In this document: one piece after another, positions 1-8,147 of the stretch
Numbering within the stretch: position 1 is the first letter of the stretch
How the letters are laid out: each line of letters opens with the position of its first letter
NCBI RefSeq assembly: GCF_019345525.1
Contig: NZ_JAHKRA010000009.1
Coordinates: forward strand, 62,001 to 126,000
From: Flavobacterium sp. NKUCC04_CG
Lineage (GTDB): Bacteria; Bacteroidota; Bacteroidia; Flavobacteriales; Flavobacteriaceae
Direction of reading: 5' to 3'
Length of the DNA stretch: 64,000 nucleotides
The notes under the pieces: generated by a model
What the model was told of the DNA's origin: nothing
The model's database searches: none
The model's input: the letters and a program-made list of their open reading frames with translations, nothing else
Translations under genes and position numbers: made by a program

Positions 1-1
1 A

Positions 2-844
2 CGAGTTGATCCGACGGATGTTTTAATTCATAAAAAGGGCTATCGGTATATAACGCCTCATACCTTGCTACATCGGGCTAAAACAGCTACCAACAGCATC
101 AATATAGTTATAGTAGCTGAAGGATTTCAAGACAACCAAATGGATAAATTTAAACAATATGCCCAAACAACAATCGACGAGATTTTTGCGCATCAACCGT
201 TTGGACAATTTCAAGATCGATTTAATATCTATGCCGTAGAAAGTGTGTCGAGTGATAACGGAGTTAGCGTTCCGCGTTTAAACGAATGGAAAAACACGGC
301 GGTCGAATCCAACTTTGATACTTTTTATTCAGAGCGGTATTTGACGACTGCTCGTGTAAAAAAACTGCACGACCTGCTGGCTGGAATACCCTATGAACAT
401 ATCATTATTTTGGCAAATACCGATGTATATGGCGGGGGCGGTATCTACAATGCTTATACCTTAACCACTACGGGACATGCAAATTTTAAACCCATCGTAG
501 TTCATGAATTTGGACATAGTTTTGCGGGACTTTCCGACGAGTATTTTTATGAAAGTGATGTGCTTAGTGATATGCAGTCTATTGCCTTAGAGCCTTGGGA
601 GCAGAATATTACAACTTTAAAAAATTTTGATTCCAAGTGGAAAGACATGTTAAGTCCAAAAACACCGATTCCGACAACTAGTAAAGATGTTGATAAATAT
701 CCGTTGGGTGTTTATGAGGGTTTGGCAGGAAAAAAAATATATAAAGCCGCTTTGGACTGTAGAATGAAAACAAATACGGCCAAAGAGTTTTGTCCGGTAT
801 GTCAAAGGGCAATCAGCCGTTTGATACAGTTTTATACCGATTAG
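2..844 (+). CDS. M64-family (IgA peptidase-like) metallopeptidase, 5'-truncated
   Basis: The reading frame is open to the window edge, so the N-terminus is missing. A TTG at position 65 is only an internal codon. The zinc-binding motif HEFGH lies at 503-517, followed by SFAGLSDEY, which fits the HExxHxxGxxDE signature of peptidase family M64. Cysteines near the C-terminus (DCRM and CPVCQ) could form disulfides, as in an exported protein. The family is usually secreted or surface-attached in Bacteroidota and often has an extra N-terminal domain, which would lie upstream of this window. The substrate is unknown. The gene ends about 50 bp before the phosphoesterase gene, which may be cotranscribed. 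Confidence 0.85.
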   Translation, partial: RVDPTDVLIHKKGYRYITPHTLLHRAKTATNSINIVIVAEGFQDNQMDKFKQYAQTTIDEIFAHQPFGQFQDRFNIYAVESVSSDNGVSVPRLNEWKNTAVESNFDTFYSERYLTTARVKKLHDLLAGIPYEHIIILANTDVYGGGGIYNAYTLTTTGHANFKPIVVHEFGHSFAGLSDEYFYESDVLSDMQSIALEPWEQNITTLKNFDSKWKDMLSPKTPIPTTSKDVDKYPLGVYEGLAGKKIYKAALDCRMKTNTAKEFCPVCQRAISRLIQFYTD

Positions 845-898
845 AATTAAAGGGGAGCAAGTAAAAACTCGATGTTGAATTAATTAAAAAGCAGTTTG

Positions 899-1408
899 GT
901 GAAAAAGATATTATTGTTGTCCGACACCCATAGTTTTATAGACGATACCATATTAAAATATGTGGATCAAGCCGATGAAGTGTGGCATGCGGGCGATATC
1001 GGAGCGATTAGCGTAACCGACGAAATAAAGAAACGCAAACCATTACGCGCGGTATTTGGTAATATTGATGGTATTGAGGCACGAGGAGAATTTCCGGAAG
1101 ACAATCGTTTTGTTTGCGAGGGCATGCGGGTTTGGATAACTCATATTGGCGGTTATCCGGGTAAATATAATGCTAGAGTTAAGAATGAATTGCTTGCAGA
1201 TCCACCTCAGATATTTATCTGCGGGCATTCTCATATTTTAAAAGTACAGTATGATAAGGCTTTGGGGGTTTTACATTTAAATCCGGGTGCGGCTGGAATT
1301 TCTGGATTTCATCAGGTGAGAACCATGTTGCGCTTTGAAATTAATCAGGGCAAAATTCAAAACTTAGAGATAGTAGAATTTCCCAAGCATAAAAAAACCG
1401 AACCCTAG
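899..1408 (+). CDS. YfcE/MJ0936-type metallophosphoesterase
   Basis: A small (about 169 aa) calcineurin-like phosphoesterase. Metal-binding motifs appear in family order: SDTH near the N-terminus, HAGDIG around residue 33, GNID around 56, THIGG around 82 and GHSH around 110. Family members hydrolyse phosphodiesters such as model substrates or 2',3'-cyclic nucleotides; the physiological substrate here is unknown. There is no ATG: tandem TTG (896) and GTG (899) codons are available, and I prefer GTG because it directly precedes the conserved KKILLLSD start. The last codons and the stop (TAG, 1406-1408) form part of a terminator hairpin. Confidence 0.88.
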   Translation: MKKILLLSDTHSFIDDTILKYVDQADEVWHAGDIGAISVTDEIKKRKPLRAVFGNIDGIEARGEFPEDNRFVCEGMRVWITHIGGYPGKYNARVKNELLADPPQIFICGHSHILKVQYDKALGVLHLNPGAAGISGFHQVRTMLRFEINQGKIQNLEIVEFPKHKKTEP

Positions 1409-1419
1409 GGTTCGGTTTT
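1394..1419. terminator. Bidirectional hairpin terminator overlapping a stop codon
   Basis: A perfect 26-bp palindrome with arms AAAACCGAACCCT and AGGGTTCGGTTTT, flanked by further A residues on the left. It serves the phosphoesterase gene on the plus strand and the converging DUF4293 gene on the minus strand. The phosphoesterase TAG stop sits at the apex. Confidence 0.85.
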
Positions 1420-1448
1420 CCGCGCACTAATAAACTAAGATGAAAGGT

Positions 1449-1865
1449 TTATCTTAATCGATCTACAGATTTTACGAGATCTTCATCCTTCTTGATGGCT
1501 TTGTTGGCCAAGACCAACAACACGATAGAAACAATCGGGAGGAACATTCCAATACCTTTCTCAGAAACCGCTTCCGCAGTTTCTCCAGATATCATTAGAG
1601 AACGATACACAAATAATCCTAGTAATATAACGTTTGATATGAGGTTCAATCGGTTTAACACAAATTGATTTTGTCTTTTTTTATAGGCTAAAATACTGAT
1701 AACACTTAAGCTGGTCGATAAACCGAATAAAATAGTATAGTATGAGTTTTCCATAAAATAGTAGGGAATATCACCAGTTGTTTTCCATAGTGGAAACACA
1801 AATGGTAGCACCCCAGAGAAAACCAAAGCTAAAAATAAATATACAGTTTGAATTCTTTGAATCAT
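1449..1865 (-). CDS. DUF4293-family integral membrane protein
   Basis: A 138-aa protein with about four hydrophobic segments (residues roughly 5-25, 40-60, 72-90 and 103-122) and a charged C-terminus. The opening MIQRIQTVYL is the hallmark of the Bacteroidota DUF4293 family, which is commonly found next to rho. It is divergently transcribed from rho here. Its function is not known, and nothing in the sequence suggests an enzyme. It probably sits in the inner membrane. Confidence 0.8.
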   Translation of the reverse strand: MIQRIQTVYLFLALVFSGVLPFVFPLWKTTGDIPYYFMENSYYTILFGLSTSLSVISILAYKKRQNQFVLNRLNLISNVILLGLFVYRSLMISGETAEAVSEKGIGMFLPIVSIVLLVLANKAIKKDEDLVKSVDRLR

Positions 1866-1884
1866 GATCTATTCTTTGAAAAGA

Positions 1885-1892
1885 CAAAAATA
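1885..1892 (-). promoter_or_regulatory. -7 box for the DUF4293 gene
   Basis: The minus strand reads TATTTTTG, matching the flavobacterial TAnnTTTG box, 20 bp upstream of the ATG. No TTG is seen at the -33 distance, so support is partial. Confidence 0.35.
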
Positions 1893-1916
1893 ACGTTTCT
1901 TTTTTTTAAATTCCTA

Positions 1917-1981
1917 TTGTTTTTTAAAATTAATTCGTAATATTGCAAGACATAGCCGTAAGTGCTTCATATTATGGCTAT
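1917..1981 (+). promoter_or_regulatory. Predicted rho promoter and leader hairpin
   Basis: TTG at 1917-1919, an 18-nt spacer and TAATATTG at 1938-1945 (one mismatch to TAnnTTTG) fit a flavobacterial promoter, giving a leader of about 100 nt before rho. Within the leader, ATAGCCGT (1952-1959) can pair with ATGGCTAT (1974-1981) around a 14-nt loop. Leader-mediated autoregulation of rho is known in E. coli. Whether it applies here is inference. Confidence 0.35.
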
Positions 1982-2052
1982 TTCAAAACTTGTAACATAC
2001 TCCAAAAAATACAACACAACAATTCCATTAAATTTAAACAATAAACATTTCT

Positions 2053-3930
2053 ATGTTTGACATTTCTGTATTAAAAGAAATGAAGCTTCTCGAGCTTCAA
2101 GAAATCGCAAAAAATGCAAAGATTAGTAAATACCGATATTTAAAAAAAGATGAGCTCGTTTATCAGATTTTAGATTATCAAGCTGCTAATCCAGAGTCTG
2201 TTAAAGTCTCAAATACAACTACGGAAGATGCTCCCATAGCCAGTACAGCTGAAAAGCCGAAAAGAAAAAGAGTGATTTCCGAAGAAAAAAACGAAGTTTT
2301 AGTAACTGCTAAAATCGAGAAAGACGAAACAGTAAACGAAGCTACAACGGTAGAGGTACCAAATACTAAAAAAGATAATCCGGAACGTATAGAACCGATT
2401 AGACGAGTACAGGAACGCCCTCGAACGGATAACAGAAAAATTATACCAGCAGTAATAGAAGCAGAGGAAAAGCCAACCGAAGGTTCTAAAGAAGAAACTG
2501 CACCAAGAAAAGAATTTGTTGCCAAACAAAGAGTTAAAAAGGAAATACGTCCTGCAAATACTTCAGAGGTTAGAGAACAAGATACAACTAAAGTTGCTCA
2601 ACCGAATACAGCAAAAAAAAACCATACGAATCCCAATTCCAATCAAAATGGGAATTCCAATCAAAATAACAATGCTAACCAAAATGGCAATTCTAATCAG
2701 AATAATAACAATTCTAATCAGAATTCAAACCATAATAACAACCCCAATCAAAACAATAATCCAAACGCTTCGGGTAAAAATAAAAAACCGCAATTCAGAG
2801 AGCCGGATTATGAATTTGATGGAATTATAGAAAGTGAAGGAGTTTTAGAAATGATGCCTGATGGTTATGGTTTTTTAAGATCTTCCGATTACAATTACTT
2901 GTCTTCACCTGATGATATTTATTTGTCACAATCACAAATCAGACTTTTTGGTTTAAAAACAGGTGATACCGTAAAAGGAGTGGTTCGCCCTCCAAAAGAG
3001 GGAGAGAAGTTCTTTCCTTTAGTTAAGGTTTCGAAAATTAACGGCCACGACCCACAAGTGGTTCGGGATCGCGTTTCTTTCGAGCATTTAACGCCTTTGT
3101 TTCCAGACGAAAAATTTAAATTAGACGAAAAGAGAAGTACGGTTTCTACACGTATCATGGATATGTTTGCTCCAATTGGAAAAGGACAACGTGGTATGAT
3201 CGTTGCACAGCCTAAAACGGGTAAAACCATGCTTCTTAAAGATATTGCCAATGCTATAGCGGCAAATCATCCTGAAGTTTATTTGATTGTTTTATTGATC
3301 GATGAAAGACCGGAAGAGGTAACGGATATGCAGCGTAGTGTCAATGCAGAAGTAATTGCTTCTACCTTTGATGAACCAGCAGAAAGACACGTTAAAGTAG
3401 CAAATATAGTATTGGAAAAAGCCAAGAGATTGGTAGAGTGTGGTCATGATGTGGTTATCTTATTAGATTCGATTACACGTTTGGCCAGAGCTTACAATAC
3501 AGTGCAGCCGGCATCTGGAAAAGTATTGAGTGGAGGGGTTGATGCCAATGCATTACAAAAACCAAAACGATTTTTCGGAGCAGCTAGAAATATTGAAAAT
3601 GGCGGGTCGTTGAGTATCATCGCTACCGCACTTACAGATACAGGATCAAAAATGGACGAGGTTATCTTTGAAGAATTCAAAGGTACTGGAAATATGGAAT
3701 TGCAGTTGGATCGTAAAATTGCCAACAAACGTATATTCCCTGCTATTGATTTAACGTCGTCAAGTACGCGACGCGACGATTTATTGTTAGACAAACCGAT
3801 GTTGCAAAAAATGTGGGCTATCAGAAACTATTTGGCAGATATGAATTCTGTTGAAGCGATGAACTCGATTAACGACAACATTAAGAAGACCAACAATAAC
3901 GATGAGTTTTTAAAATCGATGAACGATTAG
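2053..3930 (+). CDS. rho: Transcription termination factor Rho with Asn-rich insertion
   Basis: Rho is the hexameric RNA-dependent ATPase that releases RNA from stalled polymerase. Domains in order are an N-terminal Rho_N helical domain (about 1-45), a long charged disordered linker (50-190), an almost pure Asn/Gln/Ser/Pro tract (190-238), a cold-shock-like RNA-binding domain (about 258-330) and the ATPase core. The core shows a P-loop PKTGKT (387-392), a Walker B stretch VVILLDS around 467-473 and the Q-loop/R-loop region. At 625 aa it is much longer than E. coli Rho (419 aa), and the extra length is all in the linker. Such insertions are common in Bacteroidota Rho. The gene is single and is followed by a hairpin terminator. 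Confidence 0.97.
   Translation: MFDISVLKEMKLLELQEIAKNAKISKYRYLKKDELVYQILDYQAANPESVKVSNTTTEDAPIASTAEKPKRKRVISEEKNEVLVTAKIEKDETVNEATTVEVPNTKKDNPERIEPIRRVQERPRTDNRKIIPAVIEAEEKPTEGSKEETAPRKEFVAKQRVKKEIRPANTSEVREQDTTKVAQPNTAKKNHTNPNSNQNGNSNQNNNANQNGNSNQNNNNSNQNSNHNNNPNQNNNPNASGKNKKPQFREPDYEFDGIIESEGVLEMMPDGYGFLRSSDYNYLSSPDDIYLSQSQIRLFGLKTGDTVKGVVRPPKEGEKFFPLVKVSKINGHDPQVVRDRVSFEHLTPLFPDEKFKLDEKRSTVSTRIMDMFAPIGKGQRGMIVAQPKTGKTMLLKDIANAIAANHPEVYLIVLLIDERPEEVTDMQRSVNAEVIASTFDEPAERHVKVANIVLEKAKRLVECGHDVVILLDSITRLARAYNTVQPASGKVLSGGVDANALQKPKRFFGAARNIENGGSLSIIATALTDTGSKMDEVIFEEFKGTGNMELQLDRKIANKRIFPAIDLTSSSTRRDDLLLDKPMLQKMWAIRNYLADMNSVEAMNSINDNIKKTNNNDEFLKSMND
2620..2766 (+). repeat. Low-complexity Asn/Gln tract inside rho
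   Basis: This encodes residues 190-238 of Rho, dominated by Asn with interspersed Gln, Ser and Pro. The units NQNGNSNQ and NQNNN recur. AAT, AAC and CAA/CAG codons are mixed, so the tract is not a pure DNA microsatellite, which suggests selection on the amino acid composition. Confidence 0.9.
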
Positions 3931-4017
3931 ATTTGATTTTTAAATAGTGTATTGTCCTGAAAAATTGATATTAGGATTAAAATTGGTACTTTCCATAAAG
4001 TATAAGTCAAAAAGATT

Positions 4018-4055
4018 AGGGTTAGATTTTTTAATTAAAGTCTAACCCTTTTTTT
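4018..4055 (+). terminator. rho terminator
   Basis: AGGGTTAGA at 4018-4026 pairs with TCTAACCCT at 4041-4049 and is followed by a T tract. It lies about 90 bp after the rho stop. Confidence 0.8.
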
Positions 4056-4314
4056 ATAAATAATTGGAGACTAATCTAAAGTAACCCCAGCTTCGAACAG
4101 GTTAAAGCTACTTCTTTAGTACTTCTCTTGCGGCCAAACATACTGTTTTCATAAAGACTCATCGATAGGAATGATATTATATTTTTACGCTTCACTGCTT
4201 TCTTTTTATTTAATTGGGAGGGTAATAATTGTTGGATTTAAATATTAAGTAAGTGCAAAATTTTTAGTATATTAGTAGAGAGAAGTTTTGATTAATAATT
4301 TAAAACCAAAAGTC
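4056..4314. other. Intergenic region without a recognised gene
   Basis: This is the remainder of the 384-bp gap between rho and the PepSY-like gene. It contains the upstream region of the latter. An antisense stretch reads through without stops from roughly 4190 down to a TAG at 4076-4078. It has a basic, plausible peptide but no start and no family I recognise. I see no RNA gene. Confidence 0.4.
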
Positions 4315-4746
4315 ATGAAGAAAACATTTTTTTTAACATTCGTAATGATGTTTATAGGGCTAAGCGTTTCTGCTCAAGATATAGCTTTGACTAAAGAGCA
4401 ATTGCCTAAGGGGATTCAGACCTTTATCAGCAAAAATTTTAGCGATAAAGTATTTCGTTCTGCAAAACTCGATAAAGAGCTTTTAAATCAAAAATATGAA
4501 GTAAAGTTTGAAGACGGTACGGAGGTTGATTTTGACAAAAACTCTAGAATGATTCAAGCAGAGTGTAAAACCGGTTTGCCGAGTTCGATTGTTTCTAAAG
4601 AAATACAAGATTATGTCACTAAAAATTATGGTATTAATTATATCGTAGAGTGGGAGTTAAAAACAGGAAATAGACAAGAAATTAAATTGGATAATAAAAT
4701 AGAAATGATTTTTAACGATAAAGGACAATTTTTGAGATTGGATTAA
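4315..4746 (+). CDS. Secreted PepSY-like (DUF2874) protein
   Basis: I chose the ATG at 4315 (MKKTFFLTF) over an upstream in-frame TTG at 4288 because it begins a clean signal peptide, MKKTFFLTFVMMFIGLSVSAQ. The mature part (about 120 aa) has two similar alpha/beta units, each with a helix (for example PKGIQTFISKNF and PSSIVSKEIQDYVTKNY) followed by strands, as in PepSY-like DUF2874 proteins. These periplasmic proteins are common in Bacteroidota, and their ligands are unknown. The gene appears monocistronic, between its own upstream gap and a strong shared terminator. Confidence 0.75.
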   Translation: MKKTFFLTFVMMFIGLSVSAQDIALTKEQLPKGIQTFISKNFSDKVFRSAKLDKELLNQKYEVKFEDGTEVDFDKNSRMIQAECKTGLPSSIVSKEIQDYVTKNYGINYIVEWELKTGNRQEIKLDNKIEMIFNDKGQFLRLD

Positions 4747-4760
4747 TTCGTTGTTAAAAC

Positions 4761-4790
4761 AAAAAAAACCGAGCTAGCTCGGTTTTTTTT
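4761..4790. terminator. Bidirectional terminator
   Basis: A perfect palindrome, eight A residues then CCGAGCT, mirrored by AGCTCGG then eight T residues. It separates the convergent PepSY-like and endonuclease I genes. Confidence 0.9.
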
Positions 4791-4810
4791 GTTTTTTAAA
4801 ATAGCGTATG

Positions 4811-5878
4811 TTATTTAATAATAACCTTTTTCGTAGCCTGTCCTTCATTGGTTTGTACTTTTATAAAGTAAAAGCCTTTTGGCAAGTTGTCAACGGCATA
4901 AGTGTCGTTGCTTTCCGATTTCGGATGGTTTAAGGTTTGTATGGTTTGACCGCTAATCGTAGTTACATAAATTACATCAATTGCAGTTGACGATTGTATA
5001 TATACTTTGTTGTTGGCACTTGGATTTGGATAAACGCTAAATTCAATGCTTTGGTTGTTGCTCGTAGAAAGTGAACCCCAGCGGTCTTGTGCTGCTGGTC
5101 CGCCCCATATTTTAGTTGCCAATGCTGGATTGTCAATAAATGGATTTCGGTTTCCTTGAGCGTATGAATTGCTGCTTTTTCCTAGATAGTTATTACGTTG
5201 AATTTCAACCTCAGAAACGGGGTCTTCCGCATTCCATTTTAAAAACAAATCAATCATACCATCTGGAGTACTATTAGCATTACCAATACCAACGTTATTA
5301 GGTAAACAACGGGTATTGTAACGTAAATACATATACATCATCATACGGGCAATGTCGCCTTTCCATTCGTCTCCAGGATACCATCCTGAGCCTGCTTTAC
5401 CTGATTTCCCAGAGCCTTCTGCGAATTTAAGGTTTCCACGAGTGGAATTCCACTTTACATCAGAAGCTCTTAAGTGATGCGCATCTGCGCCAGGACCTGA
5501 AGTGTTTAGATTTGGAGTACCCAAAGACTTGGCATAGGTATGCTCTCTATTCCAATCCTCGTTGCCACCACCATTTTTATTCTTACTTCTTACACGACTG
5601 TTTGTACCACTAGTCACACCGGGCCAGCCGTAAACAAGTAATACGTTGTCGTTGTTAGTAGGGTCAAGGTCGCAAATTTTAATAGCATCCCAAACTTGAT
5701 TGTAACTTAAGTCACGAGTATGTGTGTTGGTTATTTTGGTAATCAACTGGTTTTTTAAAGCAATTCCAGTTAATGAAAAATCAACACCGTTGTAATAAGA
5801 CGCTTGATCTGCAGGTTGAGCTACAGCTATAAAAGAGCTGAATAATCCACCGATAAAGAGTAAAATAGTTTTATTCAT
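4811..5878 (-). CDS. Secreted endonuclease I with T9SS C-terminal sorting domain
   Basis: A 355-aa exported nuclease. The signal peptide is residues 1-20 (MNKTILLFIG...AVA). The endonuclease I (EndA/Vvn-type beta-beta-alpha-Me) core shows NREHTYAKS at 110-118 with catalytic His113, then DAHHLRASD at 132-140 and NSTRGN at 144-149, the expected metal and nucleic-acid residues. From about residue 280 a type A T9SS sorting domain follows (SVYPNPSANNKVYI, ending KKVIIK), so the enzyme should cross the outer membrane by the Por system. Likely role: digestion of extracellular DNA or RNA for nutrients. A hairpin terminator is shared with the preceding convergent gene. Confidence 0.93.
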   Translation of the reverse strand: MNKTILLFIGGLFSSFIAVAQPADQASYYNGVDFSLTGIALKNQLITKITNTHTRDLSYNQVWDAIKICDLDPTNNDNVLLVYGWPGVTSGTNSRVRSKNKNGGGNEDWNREHTYAKSLGTPNLNTSGPGADAHHLRASDVKWNSTRGNLKFAEGSGKSGKAGSGWYPGDEWKGDIARMMMYMYLRYNTRCLPNNVGIGNANSTPDGMIDLFLKWNAEDPVSEVEIQRNNYLGKSSNSYAQGNRNPFIDNPALATKIWGGPAAQDRWGSLSTSNNQSIEFSVYPNPSANNKVYIQSSTAIDVIYVTTISGQTIQTLNHPKSESNDTYAVDNLPKGFYFIKVQTNEGQATKKVIIK

Positions 5879-5920
5879 TAGGCAAAATATTTGAGTTTTG
5901 TTTGTTTTAAAAAAAAGTCG

Positions 5921-7135
5921 TTATAGTTTTCGTTCCATTAAAGCCATATAAAAACCGTCAAAACCAGATTCTGAGGCTAAAATACGTCTGTCTTCGACCA
6001 ATTTAAATTGTGAACCTATCTCTGTTTGTAAAAAATAAGCAATTTGTTCTTGATTCTCCGAAGGTAGTATAGAGCAAGTAGCATAAACCAACTTTCCTCC
6101 CGGTTTAACAATTTTAGAATAATCTTCTAATACTTGTCTTTGTACCAGTTTGATATTGTCGATAAATTCCGGTTGCAATTTCCATTTACTATCTGGATTT
6201 CGCTTTAAAACACCCAATCCACTACAAGGTGCATCTATCAAAACACGGTCTGCTTTCTCATGTAATTTTTTAATTACCTTGGTGGTGTCGATAATGCGAT
6301 ACTCAATATTAAATGCGGCATTTCTCTTTGCGCGAATCTTTAATTGTTTTTGTTTGCTCTCGTAGATATCCATAGCGATAATCTGCCCTTTATTTTCCAT
6401 TAAGGAAGCCATATGCAAGGTTTTTCCACCAGCTCCAGCGCAAGTATCAACTACGCGCATACCCGGTTGAATATCTAGAAAACGAGCTACTAATTGAGAA
6501 GAGGCATCTTGTACTTCGAAAAAACCATCTTTAAAAGCATCTGTTAAAAACACATTAGCGCGTTCTTTTAAAATCAAAGCATCAGGATAGTTGTCGTCTA
6601 AAATCGTATCAATATCCAAATCCATTAAAATGGCACGTAATTTCTCACGTGTTGTCTTAAGTGTATTTACACGTAAAATAACTTGTGCTTGTTTGTTTTG
6701 TGCAGCCAATTCTTGAGTCCAAGTTTCTTCGCCCAATTCTTTTAATCCCAATTCGTCCATCCAATCTGGAATAGACTCTCTGTATTTACGTATCTTAATT
6801 AATTCGTCAAAACGACCTTTTATTTTTCTAACTGGGGTTTTTTCAAAGTATTTCCAATCCGGTAACTTATAGCCTCTTAGTACTGCCCATACGGCAAATA
6901 TTTTCCAAACTTCATCGCGGTTATATGGTTCTTTTACTTCTGCTATTTCTGCATAAAGTCGTTTCCAACGAACCATTTCATATATTGTTTCGGCAACGAA
7001 TTTACGGTCGGTACTTCCCCATCTCTTGTCCTTTTTTAATGCTCTCGAAACAACTTTGTCGGCATATTCTCCATCGTTGTAGATAGATAAAATAGAATCA
7101 ATAACGGTAAATGTTAAATTTCTGTGTAGTCTCAT
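5921..7135 (-). CDS. RsmB/NOP2-family rRNA cytosine-C5 methyltransferase
   Basis: A 404-aa SAM-dependent enzyme of the NOL1/NOP2/Sun class, probably methylating C967-type sites of 16S rRNA. The N-terminal third resembles the NusB-like domain of RsmB. The catalytic domain has the SAM loop DTCAGAGGKT (230-239), DAPCSG (301-306) with Cys304 and ATCS (352-355) with Cys354, the two conserved cysteines of the family. The exact rRNA position cannot be read from sequence. The ATG at 7133-7135 lies only about 10 bp from a hairpin terminator of the upstream operon, whose loop appears to carry this gene's promoter. Confidence 0.88.
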   Translation of the reverse strand: MRLHRNLTFTVIDSILSIYNDGEYADKVVSRALKKDKRWGSTDRKFVAETIYEMVRWKRLYAEIAEVKEPYNRDEVWKIFAVWAVLRGYKLPDWKYFEKTPVRKIKGRFDELIKIRKYRESIPDWMDELGLKELGEETWTQELAAQNKQAQVILRVNTLKTTREKLRAILMDLDIDTILDDNYPDALILKERANVFLTDAFKDGFFEVQDASSQLVARFLDIQPGMRVVDTCAGAGGKTLHMASLMENKGQIIAMDIYESKQKQLKIRAKRNAAFNIEYRIIDTTKVIKKLHEKADRVLIDAPCSGLGVLKRNPDSKWKLQPEFIDNIKLVQRQVLEDYSKIVKPGGKLVYATCSILPSENQEQIAYFLQTEIGSQFKLVEDRRILASESGFDGFYMALMERKL

Positions 7136-7144
7136 TATAAATAT

Positions 7145-7184
7145 AAAATCAGCCTACAAAGATAGTTCTTTTCAGGCTGATTTT
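7145..7184 (-). terminator. Terminator of ECF operon with embedded promoter box
   Basis: AAAATCAGCCT (7145-7155) and AGGCTGATTTT (7174-7184) form an 11-bp stem with an 18-nt loop, downstream of the last gene of the ECF operon on the minus strand. The loop on the minus strand contains TATCTTTG (7164-7157), a perfect TAnnTTTG box placed about 21 bp before the rsmB-like start codon. Confidence 0.65.
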
Positions 7185-7238
7185 TAAAAACAAAGGTTAT
7201 TATTGTGTTATGATAAATAATAAATATATAGCTATATC

Positions 7239-7676
7239 TTATTTTTTGTCGCGATATTGTTTAAGAAGTTTGCGATTAAAGTCGTCTTCTGCTTTTTTAA
7301 GTTGAATGATTTTTTTGGCACTCAACACCTTTTGTACGTCTTCTAAAAAGTTTGTACGCAGCGAAAAATATTCTGTTTCGTAATTTATCAATTTCCTCAA
7401 AGCTTCGGATGCTTCTTTTTCTTGTAACTTTTCGATGGTTTCCATATCGGTGTTTTTGATATATCGCGCCGTAGGATTGTTTCTAAGAGCATGCATTTTT
7501 TCGGAGTAAGTCGTATATAATGGCCAAAATTTTTCTGCCTCCTTGGCAGTTAAGTTTAGTTCCGACGACAAATGAGTGATTTTTAATGCATGGATTTGGT
7601 CGTGGTTACCACGCTCTTGGGCAAATGCAATTTGAGTACAAAAATACAAAATGCAAAAAGTGAGCATTTGTTTCAT
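7239..7676 (-). CDS. Periplasmic Spy/LTXXQ-like protein of an ECF sigma locus
   Basis: A 145-aa protein with signal peptide MKQMLTFCILYFCTQIAFAQ followed by an all-helical, highly charged mature domain (LTAKEAEKFWPLYTTYSEKM..., KVLSAKKIIQLKKAEDDF). Homologues in flavobacteria are usually labelled as sensors of ECF-type sigma factors, resembling the CpxP/Spy fold. It lies 12 bp downstream of the membrane gene and 3' of the sigma factor, so it is the third gene of one operon. A role as a periplasmic stress sensor is inference from this context. Confidence 0.6.
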   Translation of the reverse strand: MKQMLTFCILYFCTQIAFAQERGNHDQIHALKITHLSSELNLTAKEAEKFWPLYTTYSEKMHALRNNPTARYIKNTDMETIEKLQEKEASEALRKLINYETEYFSLRTNFLEDVQKVLSAKKIIQLKKAEDDFNRKLLKQYRDKK

Positions 7677-7688
7677 AAAAAACAGTTT

Positions 7689-8102
7689 TTATTCGTTCAA
7701 ATAATATTCTATATCCGTACTGCTAAGTAGGTATTCGTCGATCTTTAAGGCATCTATCTTTAAAGATTTTTCCAAAGCCTTTAAATCCTCTTGCGTAAAG
7801 TCTTTTTCGATATCAGTCGGAAGAGAGGCAGCTGTGTAATTTAAATAATTTTCAATATCTGCGGTACTCAACGAATTGTCGGTGTTGCTTTGATTCCAGA
7901 AATTTACAGCTAGGAAAAGCACAATCGTAGCAGCAACCCCTAAATAGGTAAAACGCGATATAAAACGCGATCGTTTAACAGCTGCTGTTTTTTGAGTCTC
8001 CCATTTCGAAAACAATTGCTCGTCAAAATGCTCAAAATATTGTTCAGGAATCTTAAAGTGATTTTCCGAATCGGTTAGCTTATTGGAATTTGGTTGTTTC
8101 AT
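7689..8102 (-). CDS. Single-pass membrane protein, possible anti-sigma factor
   Basis: A 137-aa protein with a cytoplasmic N-terminal part (1-49), one transmembrane helix at about 50-68 (SRFTYLGVAATIVLFLAVNF) and an acidic periplasmic tail ending in repeated D-Y-L segments. It is encoded 45 bp after an ECF sigma factor and before a secreted helical protein. This is the usual place and topology of an anti-sigma factor, but I see no zinc-binding anti-sigma motif, so the role is inferred from context. It may instead be a membrane partner of the downstream periplasmic protein. Confidence 0.55.
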   Translation of the reverse strand: MKQPNSNKLTDSENHFKIPEQYFEHFDEQLFSKWETQKTAAVKRSRFISRFTYLGVAATIVLFLAVNFWNQSNTDNSLSTADIENYLNYTAASLPTDIEKDFTQEDLKALEKSLKIDALKIDEYLLSSTDIEYYLNE

Positions 8103-8147
8103 TGTTTTTTCAATCTTATAGGTTAGACTAAATTTTAGGCTAAAGGT

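Noticed and set aside
2516..2830. Second long frame overlapping the Asn-rich part of rho
   Set aside because: It is the +1 shadow of the repetitive AAT/CAA tract; the isoleucine/threonine-rich product is an artefact of low complexity.
4288..4314. Upstream TTG start for the PepSY-like gene
   Set aside because: The ATG at 4315 starts a clean signal peptide; the extension would place nine residues before it.
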